DNA of 64,000 bases from Bombyx mori (taxonomy: Eukaryota > Arthropoda > Insecta > Lepidoptera > Bombycidae): NCBI RefSeq assembly GCF_030269925.1, contig NC_085121.1, forward strand, positions 8,387,501 through 8,451,500. Direction: 5' to 3'. This document shows positions 10,021 to 20,820 of the stretch, piece by piece (position 1 is the first letter of the stretch; each line of letters opens with the position of its first letter). A program made the position numbers and the translations under genes. The notes under the pieces are model-generated. The model did no database searches. It was not told the DNA's origin and saw only the letters and a list, made by a program, of their open reading frames with translations.

Positions 10021-10955
10021 TTCACCCCACTCGTGGACTCGTCCTAGAGAGCTCTCCGCTTCAGACGCAAGCTTAGATCGTCTCTCTTGCACCACGCTCC
10101 AAAGAAAGACTACGGATATATTGCGCATCCCCCGTGCTGTCATTACCGGTCATCGCTCTCGTCGAATCCGTCGCTTGCGACGAAGGGCTCGACGAATAAA
10201 TTAACCCTCAGACACAGCCCACTGAGTTTCTCGCCGGATCTTCTCAGTGGGTCGCGTTTCCCATCCAGTGGTAGATTCTGCGAAGCACGGCTCTTGCTAG
10301 GGTTCGTGTTAGCAACGTTGTCAGGTTTGAGCCCCGTGAGCTCACCTACTATAGTAGAATTATTTTGTCCGTGCAGTTTGGGTCATAAAAAATCGGATCG
10401 GTGAAGCAAGTATTTCGCTCTCTCTTCCACTCACGAGCCTTATAGACGGGCATAGTGATGCGCATTATTGTTGTCGATAAGCGTTATTGATAGTATATTT
10501 AGTTTGAACTTTTCGGGATCCATTCTTATTTCAGTGAAAATTTTTAACACATTGTTGATAACAACACGTGCAGATATTATTTTGAATAAATTCTGCCGTT
10601 TTGATATAAAACAATGGAGTAGCCATTGTGTCACTAAAGAAATTCAGAGCACGAATGCATAAAAATACATTTCTCTTCGACATAATGTACTTTAATTTGC
10701 AGGTAAGTACAAATTACTCATAACATAACAATGTCTCACCACCCTTCCTTCGTATACTACCCCGCCGCCGTGTACCTGCCTTCGATGACTCATTTGTTTT
10801 TGTCGACAATAGCGTTGCGCTCGCGCAACATGCTCACCGCCCTAGCCGGCCTATGTTTTATGACCCAAACTGCACGGACAAAATAATTTTACTATAGTTA
10901 AGGTTACGCTGAAATAGCCTCTCAAGGCTCTCAACTTAGGTAGGAAAAAAAAAGC
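10021..10955 (+). mobile_element. LINE 3' tail (family A), split by a MITE
   Basis: Starts with the polymerase C-terminus (RRIRRLRRRARRIN type, rich in CGTCGCTTGCGACGAAGGGC), then the GCCCACTGAGTTTCTCGCCG block up to 10347. It resumes at 10899 with TAAGGTTACGCTGAAATAGC and the poly(A). The gap is the element at 10356-10890. Confidence 0.75.
10356..10890. mobile_element. 535-bp MITE with 35-bp inverted ends and 8-bp duplication
   Basis: Inverted ends read AGAATTATTTTGTCCGTGCA then GTTTGGGTCATAAAA, and inversely with one change. The flanks are ACTATAGT (10348-10355 and 10891-10898), an exact 8-bp duplication created inside a family A LINE tail. An 8-bp duplication fits hAT, P or Merlin types; the ends do not match the ones I know, so I leave it unclassified. 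No open frame of note. Confidence 0.8.
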
Positions 10956-11442
10956 TGTCATCTGCATTGCTATACCTACATGCCATCAATAGCTCATTGA
11001 TATACACAAATAATAAAAATATAACTTATCCCCTTTATGAATTATTTCTTTACTGTGTCCAAAATTAATAAATTAATTAGTTAATTTTAAGATTTAAAAA
11101 AGTTTGCACGTTGGTTAAGTCATTGTATCTGGCGGAAAGCGACTTGAGGTGACTAGCTGACTTCCTAAAAAAACTGTGGTGGTGGCTCGTTAAGAGTCTC
11201 CCAACAACATACAGCATAGACAAAAGTATGGATGTCGATTTGTGGAGAACTGCCTGTACTTTAAGGAATTTAGTAAAGCAGCCAAAATTCAAACGTCTTT
11301 AAACATTATCAATTCTAGTATTTTCTTAGATTTTCGCTAGTCATAGAAATAATTACTTTTACGGTTTAATTTCCGTTTTTTATTATCATTATAATATTAA
11401 TTCTGACGATTCGAATACTTTACAATTTTAATAAAATAACAA
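10956..11442. other. Intergenic, nothing recognised
   Basis: AT-rich sequence with a weak 71-codon minus-strand frame at 11077-11292 that has no recognisable domain and no supporting signals. Confidence 0.45.
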
Positions 11443-11900
11443 AACTAATATTAGGTGTGAATGGCGGGCGAACGGGCGCGAGCGAAGTTATTTTATTTTG
11501 TTAATGTTTCTTTAGGTTAAAATGTGTTATAAAGAAGACTTAACATAATAGGTGTATGGCTCTAATAAAGAATTTATAAAGAATTAAAAAAAAAACTGGA
11601 TTATTAACTGTTCTGCATTTATGAAACTGCACAAATGTGGGAAAAAGAAACAAAGATCTTGCACGTAGCTTCTCGAGCTCTTCTATTTATAAAGCCCTTT
11701 AAAAAGTCTCAGTAAATAACTACCATAATATTGAAACGTCATATTATGGGATCTCATCTCCTTTCATTTAATTAAATTTAATCGGTCGATTAAGTTTTAA
11801 ATTAATTAACTTCGTCTCACTTTACTTCATGTCCCTTTTCATATTATTAAAGAATTTAAGGAAATTTGTCTTGGCTTAAGTTCTTTATCGTCAGTCGTTA
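11443..11900 (+). repeat. Dispersed ~410-bp element, copy 3 (diverged)
   Basis: Aligns by eye with 15228-15634: GGCGGGCGAAC..GCGAG start, AATGTGTTATAA, TTATTAACTGTTCTGCAT, GCACAAATGTGGGAAAA, GTAGCTTCTCGAG, then a CATCTCATCTCCTTTCATTT-like block. Much more diverged than the other two copies, and with a 40-60 bp internal addition. Confidence 0.5.
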
Positions 11901-11937
11901 AGGCTTAAAAGGTCTTTACAAGGCCATTTATTTTGAA

Positions 11938-12322
11938 GTCGTCGTGGCCTAAACGATAAGACGTCTGGTGCATTCGTGTTGAAGCGATGCACCGGTGTTC
12001 GAATCCCGTGGGCGGGTACCAATTTTTATAATGAAATACGTACTCAACAAATGTTCAATTTATAATTTGCGTAATTACTGGTGGTAGGACCTCTTATGAG
12101 TCCGCGCGGGTAGGTACCACGGCCCTGCTTATTTCTGCCGTGAAGCAGTAATGCGTTTCGGTTTGAAGGGTGGGGCAGCCGTTGTAACTATACTGAGACC
12201 TTAGAACTTATATCTCAAGGTGTGTGGCGCATTTACTTTGTAGATGTCTATAGGCTCCAGTAACCACTTAACACCAGGTGGGCTGTGAGTTCATCCACCC
12301 ATCTAAGCAATAAAAAAAAAAA
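11938..12322 (+). mobile_element. Bm1-type SINE, full length with tRNA-like head
   Basis: The head GTCGTGGCCTAAACGATAAG resembles a pol III A box, and CGGTGTTCGAATCCC is a good B box. Then comes the body (GGTAGGACCTCTTATGAGTC to CCAGGTGGGCTGTGAGTTC) and an AATAAAAAAAAAA tail. It is the only near full-length copy in the window and the reference for the body-only copies listed below. Confidence 0.8.
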
Positions 12323-12403
12323 CATAAAAAAAGTTTAATTTTGATTAGCGGGACGAAATCTCATGTCGGTTTATACAAAATCACATTTCAAATGAGAGAC
12401 CGA

Positions 12404-12540
12404 GGAGAGAGAACATACTTTATTGCACATCAAAACACAAATAACATTAGAAAGCGGTCAACAAGCAGATTCTATACATTTGTACAATAGGCGGTCTTAT
12501 CGCTAAAAGCGATTTCTTCCAGACAGCCGTTTAATTAACA
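12404..12540 (-). mobile_element. LINE 3' untranslated end fragment
   Basis: On the minus strand: AAGAAATCGCTTTTAGCGAT, AAGACCGCCTATTGTAC, then TTTTGATGTGCAATAAAGTA and a polyadenylation-type end. This 'GACCGCCT...GCAATAAAGTA' layout is a common lepidopteran jockey/CR1-type LINE terminus. No coding part. Confidence 0.5.
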
Positions 12541-12667
12541 GGAATTCTTGAAAAAATAAAGATACATCGGTGTACTATTAATAATACGATACTGAAGAAA
12601 ATATATACATACAATAAATATACTTAAACCGTTAAATATACCTAATATGAAATCACTATATGATTTA

Positions 12668-12895
12668 CTAGCGACCCGCCCTCGCTTCGCTTCGGAAACT
12701 GTAATTTATTATTGATATCTCCACTATTTAATGGATGTTATTATACATATAAACCTTCGTCTTCAATCACTCTATCTATTAAAAAAACCGCATCATCAAA
12801 TCAGCAAATCCGTTGCGTAGTTTTAAAGATTTGAGCATACCTATATAGGGATATAGGGACAGAGAAAGCGACTTTGTTTTATACTATGTAGTGAT
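12668..12895 (+). repeat. Interspersed repeat starting GCGACCCGCCCTCGCTTCGC
   Basis: A GC-rich start (TAGCGACCCGCCCTCGCTTC) in AT-rich DNA, then CGTTGCGTAGTTTTAAAGAT and an end of GACAGAGAAAGCGACTTTGT. This is the layout of a frequent lepidopteran interspersed repeat derived from a LINE or Helitron; I cannot place it further. Confidence 0.45.
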
Positions 12896-12959
12896 ATTCC
12901 AATATGCTTATATACACATAACACTAGGCGGATAAGTAATGTTCTTTCACCATTCTTTT

Positions 12960-13800
12960 GAAGCAGTTTAAAGTTTTTTTAAGTTATTTATTTATTTACT
13001 ACAAGGAGGACCAACAGCCAACTAACATAGTATAATAATATAACAAATACCTATTAGAAAAAAAGAAATTAAAAACAATCAGCAAGCAAGAAACAACATA
13101 AGCAAAGTAGGAATACACCAGACTAATTTAAATGTACACTTTTATATACAAATATAAATTAATACAAAAAAAAACGGGTGGCTACACATCACCGGCACAT
13201 GGACCCCGCACCCCCTGTCCCGTTATCACCCAGGAAAAAATCGGGCACTAAGCTGACGTCTCACCCCTGTGATAGAGGAATAAAATGGATCAATATCTAA
13301 CAACCTGCCAAGTCTGTTCAGGTCACCACCGATACGTAAAAAGAATGAGTTTTGCCTATAGATGGCCTAATTAGGCCTAAGTAGGCCTAATTGGTGGAAG
13401 CTAGTGGCAGAGAAATTAGATTTCGATGCCTTATTCTCTGTGCATTGAAGTCAACTTATAGCTGGAGCATTTCTTTAAGTTGGAGCACTTCTCGCTGCAT
13501 CCGGCAGAGCATTCTACAATCGAACCGCCTGGGTGGTGAATAAATTATTAAAGAATGATGATGAATGCGCCGGCATTTTCAGTCTCAGGCTATCTGATGA
13601 TCTCGGAGAAAAGTTATGCGTATCACCTAGGAACTTAAAATGTTCTAACTTTTTTATTTATTTATCTTCATGCGCGTTACCACTCCGCGTATGTCACCCG
13701 CATAGCAACTTATATAAAACTATAGCCAAATTTTAATCTTTTTAAATCTCGATATATCTTTTTATATTTGAAATTTAAGTTACAGAGATTAAGTTTAGAG
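12960..13800. other. Decayed retroelement DNA, no gene
   Basis: Contains GGTGGCTACACATCACCGGC, CCGCACCCCCTGTCCCGTTA and GAACCGCCTGGGTGGTGAAT stretches whose composition and wording look like old LINE 3' sequence (probably minus). Frames are short and broken. A short GGCCTAATTAGGCCTAAGTA duplication lies at 13365-13395. Confidence 0.35.
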
Positions 13801-13805
13801 ATACG

Positions 13806-14433
13806 AAATTGTTGCGGTACATCCCTTTTGAGGAGGCAGACTCCTTCCGTTGATGGCGCGACCGGCGCCGCGGCGACTTGATTGCTCGGCCCCCTGCACC
13901 GCACGCTATCATCACTTTAGCGCTCTGGCACCAGGAGTATCGGATGACGCGTCGGTGGCTGCGGTTCACGTTGCCGCCTTTGCTGTCGTCGCTGGACGTA
14001 CTACGAAAGAGCAATCTGGTCGGCGGTGTATTGTGTTCCGACCCAGTAGGCAGTTTCTGATTCAGCGGGGTATCCCAGAACAACATCGGCATCGCCCGTG
14101 TGGCCCCACGGGCCGCTGTACCGCGGTGACCGTTTTTTTGTCGACGATCGCCTTCGCGATCCGTCGGCCGGGCGTCCTCGGGATAGCGCCGCGAGTCTGG
14201 TTGTAGTGTTGATCGCGGGAATCCTCCTACTCTGACCGGGTTCTCACTTCGGGCCGAAATTGGACGTTGGGTGAAAGTGCAAGAGGAGTCGTTTGGTGCG
14301 GTAGGGTCCCAAAAACATTCTTGGGCCCGCGGTCTGCTCCCAACATCTGCAGACCGTCAAATCCCACATACCCCGCGTGTCCCCTGCTCACTGACACATT
14401 GTAGGAGGTTCAGGCACTGCGTAAAAAAAAAAA
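13806..14433 (+). mobile_element. GC-rich retroelement 3' fragment with poly(A)
   Basis: About 60% GC against an AT-rich background, open in several frames because of composition, and ending GTAAAAAAAAAAA at 14421-14433. No catalytic motif could be read, so family and coding strand of any protein are unknown. The apparent 105- and 118-codon frames are probably parts of the dead element. Confidence 0.4.
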
Positions 14434-14654
14434 GCTTCTTTACTGCAGTGATTAATATCAACATCTTTAACTATCCACTGGACTTGAAGCATTAACACAC
14501 GCTCTAATTAGGTCGGTCGGACGACTGGTTGTCATCATATCGTTTGGCACAAAAATGGTATAATAGTAGGCACCAGTCGTAAGCTCTCGATAAAAGAGCG
14601 GGGGACCGTCTGCGCATCGTACACTAAGGATAAAATGAAATGGTTTACTCATAT

Positions 14655-15145
14655 ATTACCTTTTTAATACGCTTTTATTAGCTTCAGACGTATATATGTT
14701 AGTATGTAACGGAATCTTTGAACATGATTTTGACCCCTTCAAAACGTCGGATAAACTTGAAATGTGGTATACCTACTTATTAGGGACCGATAACAATTAA
14801 ATTAAAATTATTTAAAAAAATAATTGAAAAAAAAAGGAAATTCAACTAAAAAATGAAAAATAAATAATAGTTTAAAAAAATTAACAAAATACTCTTTTAT
14901 AGAAAATAGAAAAATAGAGTAAGAAAAAAAGATTTTATTGTAAAAAAAGCGTGGGGTGCATGGTATCAGTAGTTATAATTACTTTATGAACAGATATTTT
15001 GATAATATCCTGAAAAGTACCCCACGCTTTTTTTCAATAAAATCAGTTTTTCCTACACTATTTTTAATTCAAATTTATTAAAATTTATTTTCTATTTTTT
15101 ACTTGGATTTTCTATAAAAGCGTATTTTGTTAGTTTTTTTAGTCC
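14655..15145. mobile_element. MITE-like element with long imperfect hairpin
   Basis: The core is an inverted pair: ATTTTATTGTAAAAAAAGCG then TGGGGT at 14934-14959, and ACCCCACGC then TTTTTTTCAATAAAAT at 15019-15043. The outer parts also pair (AACAAAATACTCTTTTATAG near 14883 with CTATAAAAGCGTATTTTGTT near 15112). The left part ATACGCTTTTATTAGCTTCA is a widespread lepidopteran repeat word, and a shorter relative starts near 39113. Boundaries are approximate. Confidence 0.5.
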
Positions 15146-15227
15146 GTTCGAATCAAACCCGAGCGTGTGTTATGTACTTTAATAATGGTCGGGTAACCTA
15201 TGGCAGTAAAAAACTTAAAAAATCTGA

Positions 15228-15634
15228 CTGAATTGGCGGGAACACGAGGAGTGAAGTTGTGTGATTTGTTTTATTTTTTCTATTTAGTATTTCTTCAGGC
15301 TTAAATGTGTAATAACGGTGGTTTATTAACTGTTTAATATCTGTGAAAGTGCCCGAATGTAGGAAAATGAAAGAAAGCCGCTGGACGTAACTTCTCGGGA
15401 TCCTCCAAAAAGTCCACTGAAAAAATCTTAGTAAAAGACCACCATTTTACTGAGATTATTTTTCATCCCATATCATCTTATCTCTACATTTAATTTCATC
15501 CCAGTTGATTATTGTCTCAAATTAATCATCTTCATTTCCTTCCACTCCACTAAATCATCATAAAATTAATAATATATATTATAAATTAAAATAAGACATG
15601 GCCTAAAGGTCTTAGTTACCAGGTCATAAAATCC
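15228..15634 (+). mobile_element. Dispersed ~410-bp element, copy 2, with 14-bp flanking duplication
   Basis: The exact direct repeat CTTAAAAAATCTGA flanks the element at 15214-15227 and 15635-15648. Inside are GGCGGGAACACGAG, TGTGATTTGTTTTATTTTTT, GGGATCCTCCAAAAAGTCCA and ACCAGGTCATAAAAT. Shared with 7058-7497 (inverse) and 11443-11900. A 14-bp duplication of variable sequence fits target-primed retrotransposition, but there is no A-tail and no frame. Confidence 0.6.
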
Positions 15635-15648
15635 CTTAAAAAATCTGA

Positions 15649-16227
15649 TAAGCTTTCGTATTTCCTTATTTATCATATCAATTTAAAATTTTATTCTTGT
15701 ATAACTTCCGTGGCAGGCAGACGGAAATTAGTGCCGTGGTAAATAGTGGTTACAAGATAATTGTGAATATAATTTTTCCGGAGGCTCATCAGGTAATAAT
15801 GGTTAATAAACATGGTTCTAAACTAAATGGCAACAAAAAAGCGTTCAATGAAGCTTAACCGGCTTTGACTTTCAAGTAGCCGGCTTTGATTTTCAAGGAC
15901 ACTATTCATAATTCATTTGATCGAAATGTGGACACGATAGTTAGTACCAGAGAACAGTATATACATGTTGTACCACGCACAATTGAATCACTGAGCCAGT
16001 AGATGCCAAGAAATACTGTCTAGGTTTGTAGAATAATATATTGGTTTTTGGTCCACGTTTTCTCCATAATTTGCATTTACATACGTTTCACGTAGGTAGC
16101 AGAAACCCATGTAGGTACATATTATTCTCAGATATGATAGAATGTTGAGAATAAAAGGTACATAATTTTATTTATTTTCAACAATTTGCAATTTTTAATT
16201 GTTTTCTATTATTTTCAGAAATCAAAC
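15649..16227. other. 5' flank of the esterase D gene
   Basis: No gene. A TTTTCAG at 16212-16218 just before the coding exon suggests a non-coding first exon upstream, so the promoter is probably further left, but I cannot place it. A TTCAAGTAGCCGGCTTTGAT-like word is duplicated at 15850-15895. Confidence 0.4.
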
Positions 16228-18346
16228 ATGGACAGCTTGCAATTAGAATCGTCCAATAAAATTTTTGGTGGTTATCAAAAAGTGTATTCTCATGCATCAT
16301 CTGAATTAAAATGCAAAATGAATTTTTCTATCTATCTCCCCCCTCAGGCAGAAGGGGGTGATGTGAAATTACCACTTCTATATTATTTGTCTGGTCTAAC
16401 TTGTAGTGAACAAAACTTCATCACTAAATCTGGTTTCCAGAGGTCAGTATTACATTTAAAGTGGTAGTATAAGAAACATAAGCTACGATGATTCAGGTTA
16501 AGTTACGATGAATATTTTCTGAAGTTCACGTGAAGTTCAGATGATATGTAATCGTGGATATAATCTTCAGTTGAAATATCCCGATTCAGACTTGTAAATC
16601 AAACCAATAATTTTGGTTTACAAGTATATCAATTATTAAGTATAGTTGTATATCAACTATATATAATGGTATAACTATTAAGTTAAAAATGCAAATTTAT
16701 CATATTACTAATTAGTGGCTAATGACAGTTGACCTTTGTGATTTCAACACTTACATAATTGGAAATCTTATCTCAATTATTATTTGTTTAAGAATATTTT
16801 TTCATATAATTTAAAATATGTACTATATCAAATGTCTGCTAATGCCTGGTTGTATTATGATCAGGGACCAAGTTTAGATAGGTGGTATAGATAGAACATG
16901 TTCTGATACCACTACCTATATTGGCTTGTGGCAATGCTGTATTGTTATTTGAAGAATCATTACAACCAATGAGTGTTTAACCTCATTATATTAAATATGG
17001 GCTCTGAAAACCCATATAGACGAAAACCAATCTTATATTCATAATGGTTTCCGAATAACATATTTAATTTCTGATTTTTATTTATGATGTAATTGCCAAA
17101 CAATTCGTTAAGTTTGTTTTCTGAGACTGATTGTCAATATAATTCCATAAAAGATGTCGCACAACTTTTAAAAACTCTAAAATAAAATAGCTGTAGAAAT
17201 ATGTTTCCATTGTTTTTATAAAGAGAGTACTTCTGAATAAATTCTTTAAGTATATTTATAAATTGTATAGTTTATAAAACGAATATTTCCAAACAGGTAT
17301 GCAGCCGAACATGGTGTAATTGTCGTAGGTCCTGATACTTCGCCACGTGGAGTTAAGATTGATGGAGATGATTCATCATGGGATTTTGGAGTTAGTGCCG
17401 GTTTTTATTTAGACGCCACAAATGAACCATGGAATAATAATTACAGAATGGGCAGTTATTTGAATGTTGAATTATATGATTTAATTTTGAAGGCTTTTTG
17501 CAATGTGGTAGATCCTAATAGAATTGGTATTATGGGACACAGGTAATCTAAAACTCCTATTTGTAACTAGTTTAAAAATGTTTTCTGCCAAAAAGTAACT
17601 ATGACCTAATAAAGATAATATAAATCATTCATCAAATAAAAATAATATATTTTTAACATTTTAGCATGGGAGGGCATGGTGCTTTAGTTTCTACTCTGAG
17701 GAATCCTGGCCAGTACAAGTCAGTAAGCGCTTTTGCTGCTATTTGTAATCCAAGTGCTTGTCCATGGGGAGTGAAGGCTTTTAGTGGATATTTGGGAGAA
17801 GATAAGAGTAAATGGGCGGAATGGGATGCCACAGAGCTGGTTAAGAAATACAATGGACCTCCTCTTACACTACTACTAGATCAGGTAATTTCGGCTTTTA
17901 AAGCTGCTCATTAAATATATAATCCAATACAGCTGACACTTCCACTTATTATATTTTACTTTGTAATTTATGGAATCAGTGACCTCATAGTACCAGATAA
18001 CCTATTAGCTCATTGTCCCATCTAAGATAAGAAGACCACTGCTCTTGGTAATAGGTAAAGGCGTTTTTTTAATAAACCAAATAGCAGACCATGGGATTTT
18101 AAATCATGAATATCAAGTCACAAAAGGCGATTCAAATACGATTTTCCGATTATTTATTTCTAGGGAAGTGGTGATAAATTTTATTTAGAGAAGCAGTTAC
18201 TTCCTGAGAATTTGGTGGAGGCATGCCGTTCTGTAGGAGTCCCTGTCATTTTGCAACTACGCGATGGATATGATCACTCCTATTATTACATCTCTACTTA
18301 CATTGGCGAACACTTCGACTTCCATGCTAAAATACTTAAAGCGTAG
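16228..18346 (+). CDS. ESD: S-formylglutathione hydrolase (esterase D)
   Basis: Catalyses hydrolysis of S-formylglutathione to glutathione and formate, the second step of formaldehyde detoxification, in the cytosol. Four coding exons: 16228-16442, 17297-17542, 17665-17884 and 18164-18346. All joins keep phase and use GT-AG borders, giving 287 aa (human enzyme 282). Landmarks: [19 protein letters not shown] in exon 1, [18 protein letters not shown] in exon 2, and the nucleophile elbow GHSMGGHG with Ser154 split across exons 2 and 3. Exon 4 has Asp231 in GSGDKF and His265 in GYDHSYYY, completing the Ser-Asp-His triad. The ATG follows an acceptor-like TTTTCAG. No breaks. Introns are short except the first (854 bp), which holds no recognisable repeat. 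Confidence 0.96.
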
Positions 18347-18395
18347 GTAATGTACCAGTGGACTAATAAATGCGTTTAAAATGTAATTTTTTGTT

Positions 18396-18401
18396 AATAA
18401 A
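18396..18401 (+). terminator. Poly(A) signal of esterase D
   Basis: AATAAA about 50 bp after the stop codon. An earlier AATAAA at 18365-18370 is an alternative. Confidence 0.55.
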
Positions 18402-18699
18402 ATCGTTTTGGAATAATATTGTGATTTTATTTTACCAATAATTCTGCAATAGCTAAATTGCTTGTGGCAGTAATTGGGTAAACATCAGTAGTTTTATAGA
18501 AATGGGCAGATGTCCTCATGACAGAAATGTCAATACTCTTGGCATCGCCAGAATACGGATTATGTCATAAAATTTAAGTATTTGAATAACAGTGACCTTG
18601 TTATTATTAATACTATGTGAACACTTATTATTATTAATAATTTATAAAATAATTATTGCACACTTAATGCCAGATGTACACGCTCGTCGCGTCTCGTGT

Positions 18700-18996
18700 G
18701 CTTTTCGTCCGCTCTCGCCGCGTAGAGGCGCTTCCGGTCGCCGACCCCGTCGAACTCGTCGCTTGCGATGAAGGGCTATGCGAGTAAATTAACCCATAGT
18801 TTAACCCACAGTTCACTGAGTTTCTTACCGGATCTTCTCAGTAGGTCGTGTTTCCGATCCGGTGGTAGATTCTGCGAAGCACTGCTTTTGCTAGAGCCAG
18901 TGTTAGCAACACCTCCGGTTTGAGCCCCGAGAGCTTACCTACACGCTAGAGTAACGCTGATATAGCCTCTCAAGGCTATCAGCATAGGAAAAAAAA
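18700..18996 (+). mobile_element. LINE 3' tail (family A)
   Basis: Polymerase C-terminal wording (CGTCGCTTGCGATGAAGGGC), then the GATCTTCTCAGTAGGTCGTG block and an A-run ending at about 18995. GAGGCGC (18724-18730) and GAGGCTC just after the tail could be a short imperfect duplication. Confidence 0.7.
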
Positions 18997-19024
18997 GAGG
19001 CTCGACCCGAGACCACACCATGTA

Positions 19025-20225
19025 TAGTAACCGGCAAACATCTTGAGCAAATGACCTTGACTGCGCAGAACCGAATTTTAGATCACTTTGGTGGTGAGGG
19101 TGAGGCGCGACGGCAGGGGAAATCGTATCGAGCGCGTTATTGGTAGATCAGTCGAACCTTGCGTCCCGCACCACGCCCTCATTCCGCTTGCTCCCAAAAG
19201 TACGCTTGCGTACAGTGGAAAGTTATTATATTATTAAAGTCTATCGTTATTAATCGTTAGGTTATTTGTTATAATTACTTGTGGACTTTGTTGCCATTGC
19301 TATTTGTGGAGTGTTTGTTGATTTTTTATAAAACATACACTATACCGCGACAAACCGGTGTAGTATTCAAAAGAAAGGGTAGAAAAATTGTGTACGACGT
19401 ATATTGCTTCATTATAAAACAGGGGAAGAATGATATGGAAAAATTAAAACAGACTTCGGAAGTAACAAAACCATCGGTGAGGACTGTTAGGTGCATTATT
19501 AAGGAAGCTAAAGGCTCTGGCTTGCTCGCCGTGTTGCGGACTCCGGGTAAGAAAAGATCAGGGAAGAAGAAAGTTACCGGAATGGATAGTTTCGTTCAAT
19601 CTGTAATAAAAAGATGTAATCATAATAACTACATAACAAGCAGCGAAACTCCGTACCGTAGAAAGGCTTCGAAAATTTTAAAGAAGATATAAATTTTAAT
19701 GGCTTTAGATGGAAAAAAAGAACAGAAAATAATCGGAAGCTGGTAATTGAAAAAAGTAACATTCGATTACTACGAATCGAATATCTTCAAAAAATAATTA
19801 ATTATAGACAAAAAAGAAGATCGAATCGACCGAGTTGTAAACTACACCGATGAGCCCTATGTTGACTAATCACAATGATAGCGACTCGGGTGATGAAAAC
19901 AGTGATGATGATGATGGTCAAGATCATGATAACGAAAAAAAAATATACAAATACCAGCTTCGCTTCAACTGAACCAAGACCTGGCTCTAGTTTTGACTTA
20001 ATAGAAGGAATATCTATGTATTTTACCCCAAGATTAAATTATTACAACTATTAACCTACATTTTTTGTTGATGTTCTAATAAATATATAAAAAAATACAT
20101 ATGTTGATTTTAATAATTTAATTGCATTATGACGCAGAGTAAATAATGTTTTTGCACGTGAGTGTACCATGCGCAAACTTACCCCCACTACGTCGACAAA
20201 TGCTCAAGAAGTTTGCCGGCTATTA
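19025..20225 (+). mobile_element. Tc1/mariner-type element, internally deleted, copy 1
   Basis: Inverted ends of about 33 bp: TAGTAACCGGCAAACATCTT on the left and the inverse of TAATAGCCGGCAAACTTCTT on the right, flanked by TA on both sides (19023-19024, 20226-20227). A plus-strand transposase N-terminus is present (19279-19692). The frame then jumps to an acidic C-terminal tail (SDSGDENSDDDDG, from 19878). The DDE catalytic core is missing, so the copy cannot be autonomous. Confidence 0.8.
19279..19692 (+). pseudogene. Tc1/mariner-type transposase, N-terminal DNA-binding remnant
   Basis: Reads PRQTGVVFKRKGRKIVYDVY, then a helix-turn-helix-like stretch (KQTSEVTKPSVRTVRCII) and RTPGKKRSGKKKV, the usual N-terminus of insect DDE_3-type transposases. 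The Met seen in copy 2 (MPRQTG) is Ile here. A downstream frame carries RWKKRTENNRKLVIEKSNIR and RPVVNYTDE, which normally precedes the first catalytic Asp; everything between that and the acidic tail is gone. Confidence 0.75.
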
Positions 20226-20480
20226 TACACACTCGTATCAATTGAACTTAGGATGCCCGATGCGATGGACCTAGAAGAAGCTGACGCAGTTGGCGGACAA
20301 CTAAGCGAACGAGTGTGTACAGGTGAGCTCTCGTTGTCATCGCGAGACTCTGCGAGACCTTTTGACTCGAGCGCAAAAATCGACACGCTTCCGAGAGAGA
20401 GCCAGGAGACGAGACGCGGGTGCCATCTACACACTCGTCCTCGTCCTGTCTCTTGGTGTCTCGATGAGCGTGTACAGCCG
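20226..20480. repeat. Palindromic TACACACTCGT repeats
   Basis: TACACACTCGT occurs at about 20226 and 20429, with inverse forms ACGAGTGTGTA at 20309 and GAGCGTGTA at 20466; a related TACACGCTCGTCG lies at 18677. They frame short GC-richer segments. Probably a small palindromic element next to or disrupted by the Tc1-type copy. Confidence 0.4.
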
Positions 20481-20696
20481 GCTTAACACGTTGAACGCCA
20501 TGAAGGACACCGTGTGTCCACGGCATACTTTCCACTAAGGCCGCACCAATATATAAAAAATCGTCGAGGTGTTTTTTCGCAAACATTATAATGTAATAAC
20601 TCAAAAATAATGGGCGATTTACGGAAACAGTGACTACTCATTATTTTCAGAGATATGCCAAATGGGAGACACGCGCTGTCCGTCGCGGCCCCCCGG

Positions 20697-20820
20697 ACCC
20701 AATTTTTTTATTGCCTTTTTAAGCAAACGAGCGTTCGTGCAATCCGATAGTGAGTGGCTAACGTCGCCCATGGACGTCAGCAATGCCAGGAGCACAGCCA
20801 AGTCGCTGCTTACCATACTG
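20697..20820 (-). mobile_element. LINE 3' tail (family C), short
   Basis: T-run then TATTGCCTTTTTAAGCAAAC and the GTGAGTGGCTAACGTCGCCC block, inverse of the family C terminus. Diverged, with no coding part. Downstream, 20821-21780 contains only a tiny plus-strand remnant of the same block (about 21330-21395). Confidence 0.6.

Noticed and set aside
13775..14210. Two overlapping long frames in GC-rich DNA
   Set aside because: Open on both strands because of base composition, no motif, and a poly(A) run follows; treated as retroelement debris.
20169..20604. Overlapping frames of 76-118 codons
   Set aside because: They cross the Tc1-type element end and a palindromic repeat; no recognisable protein wording.
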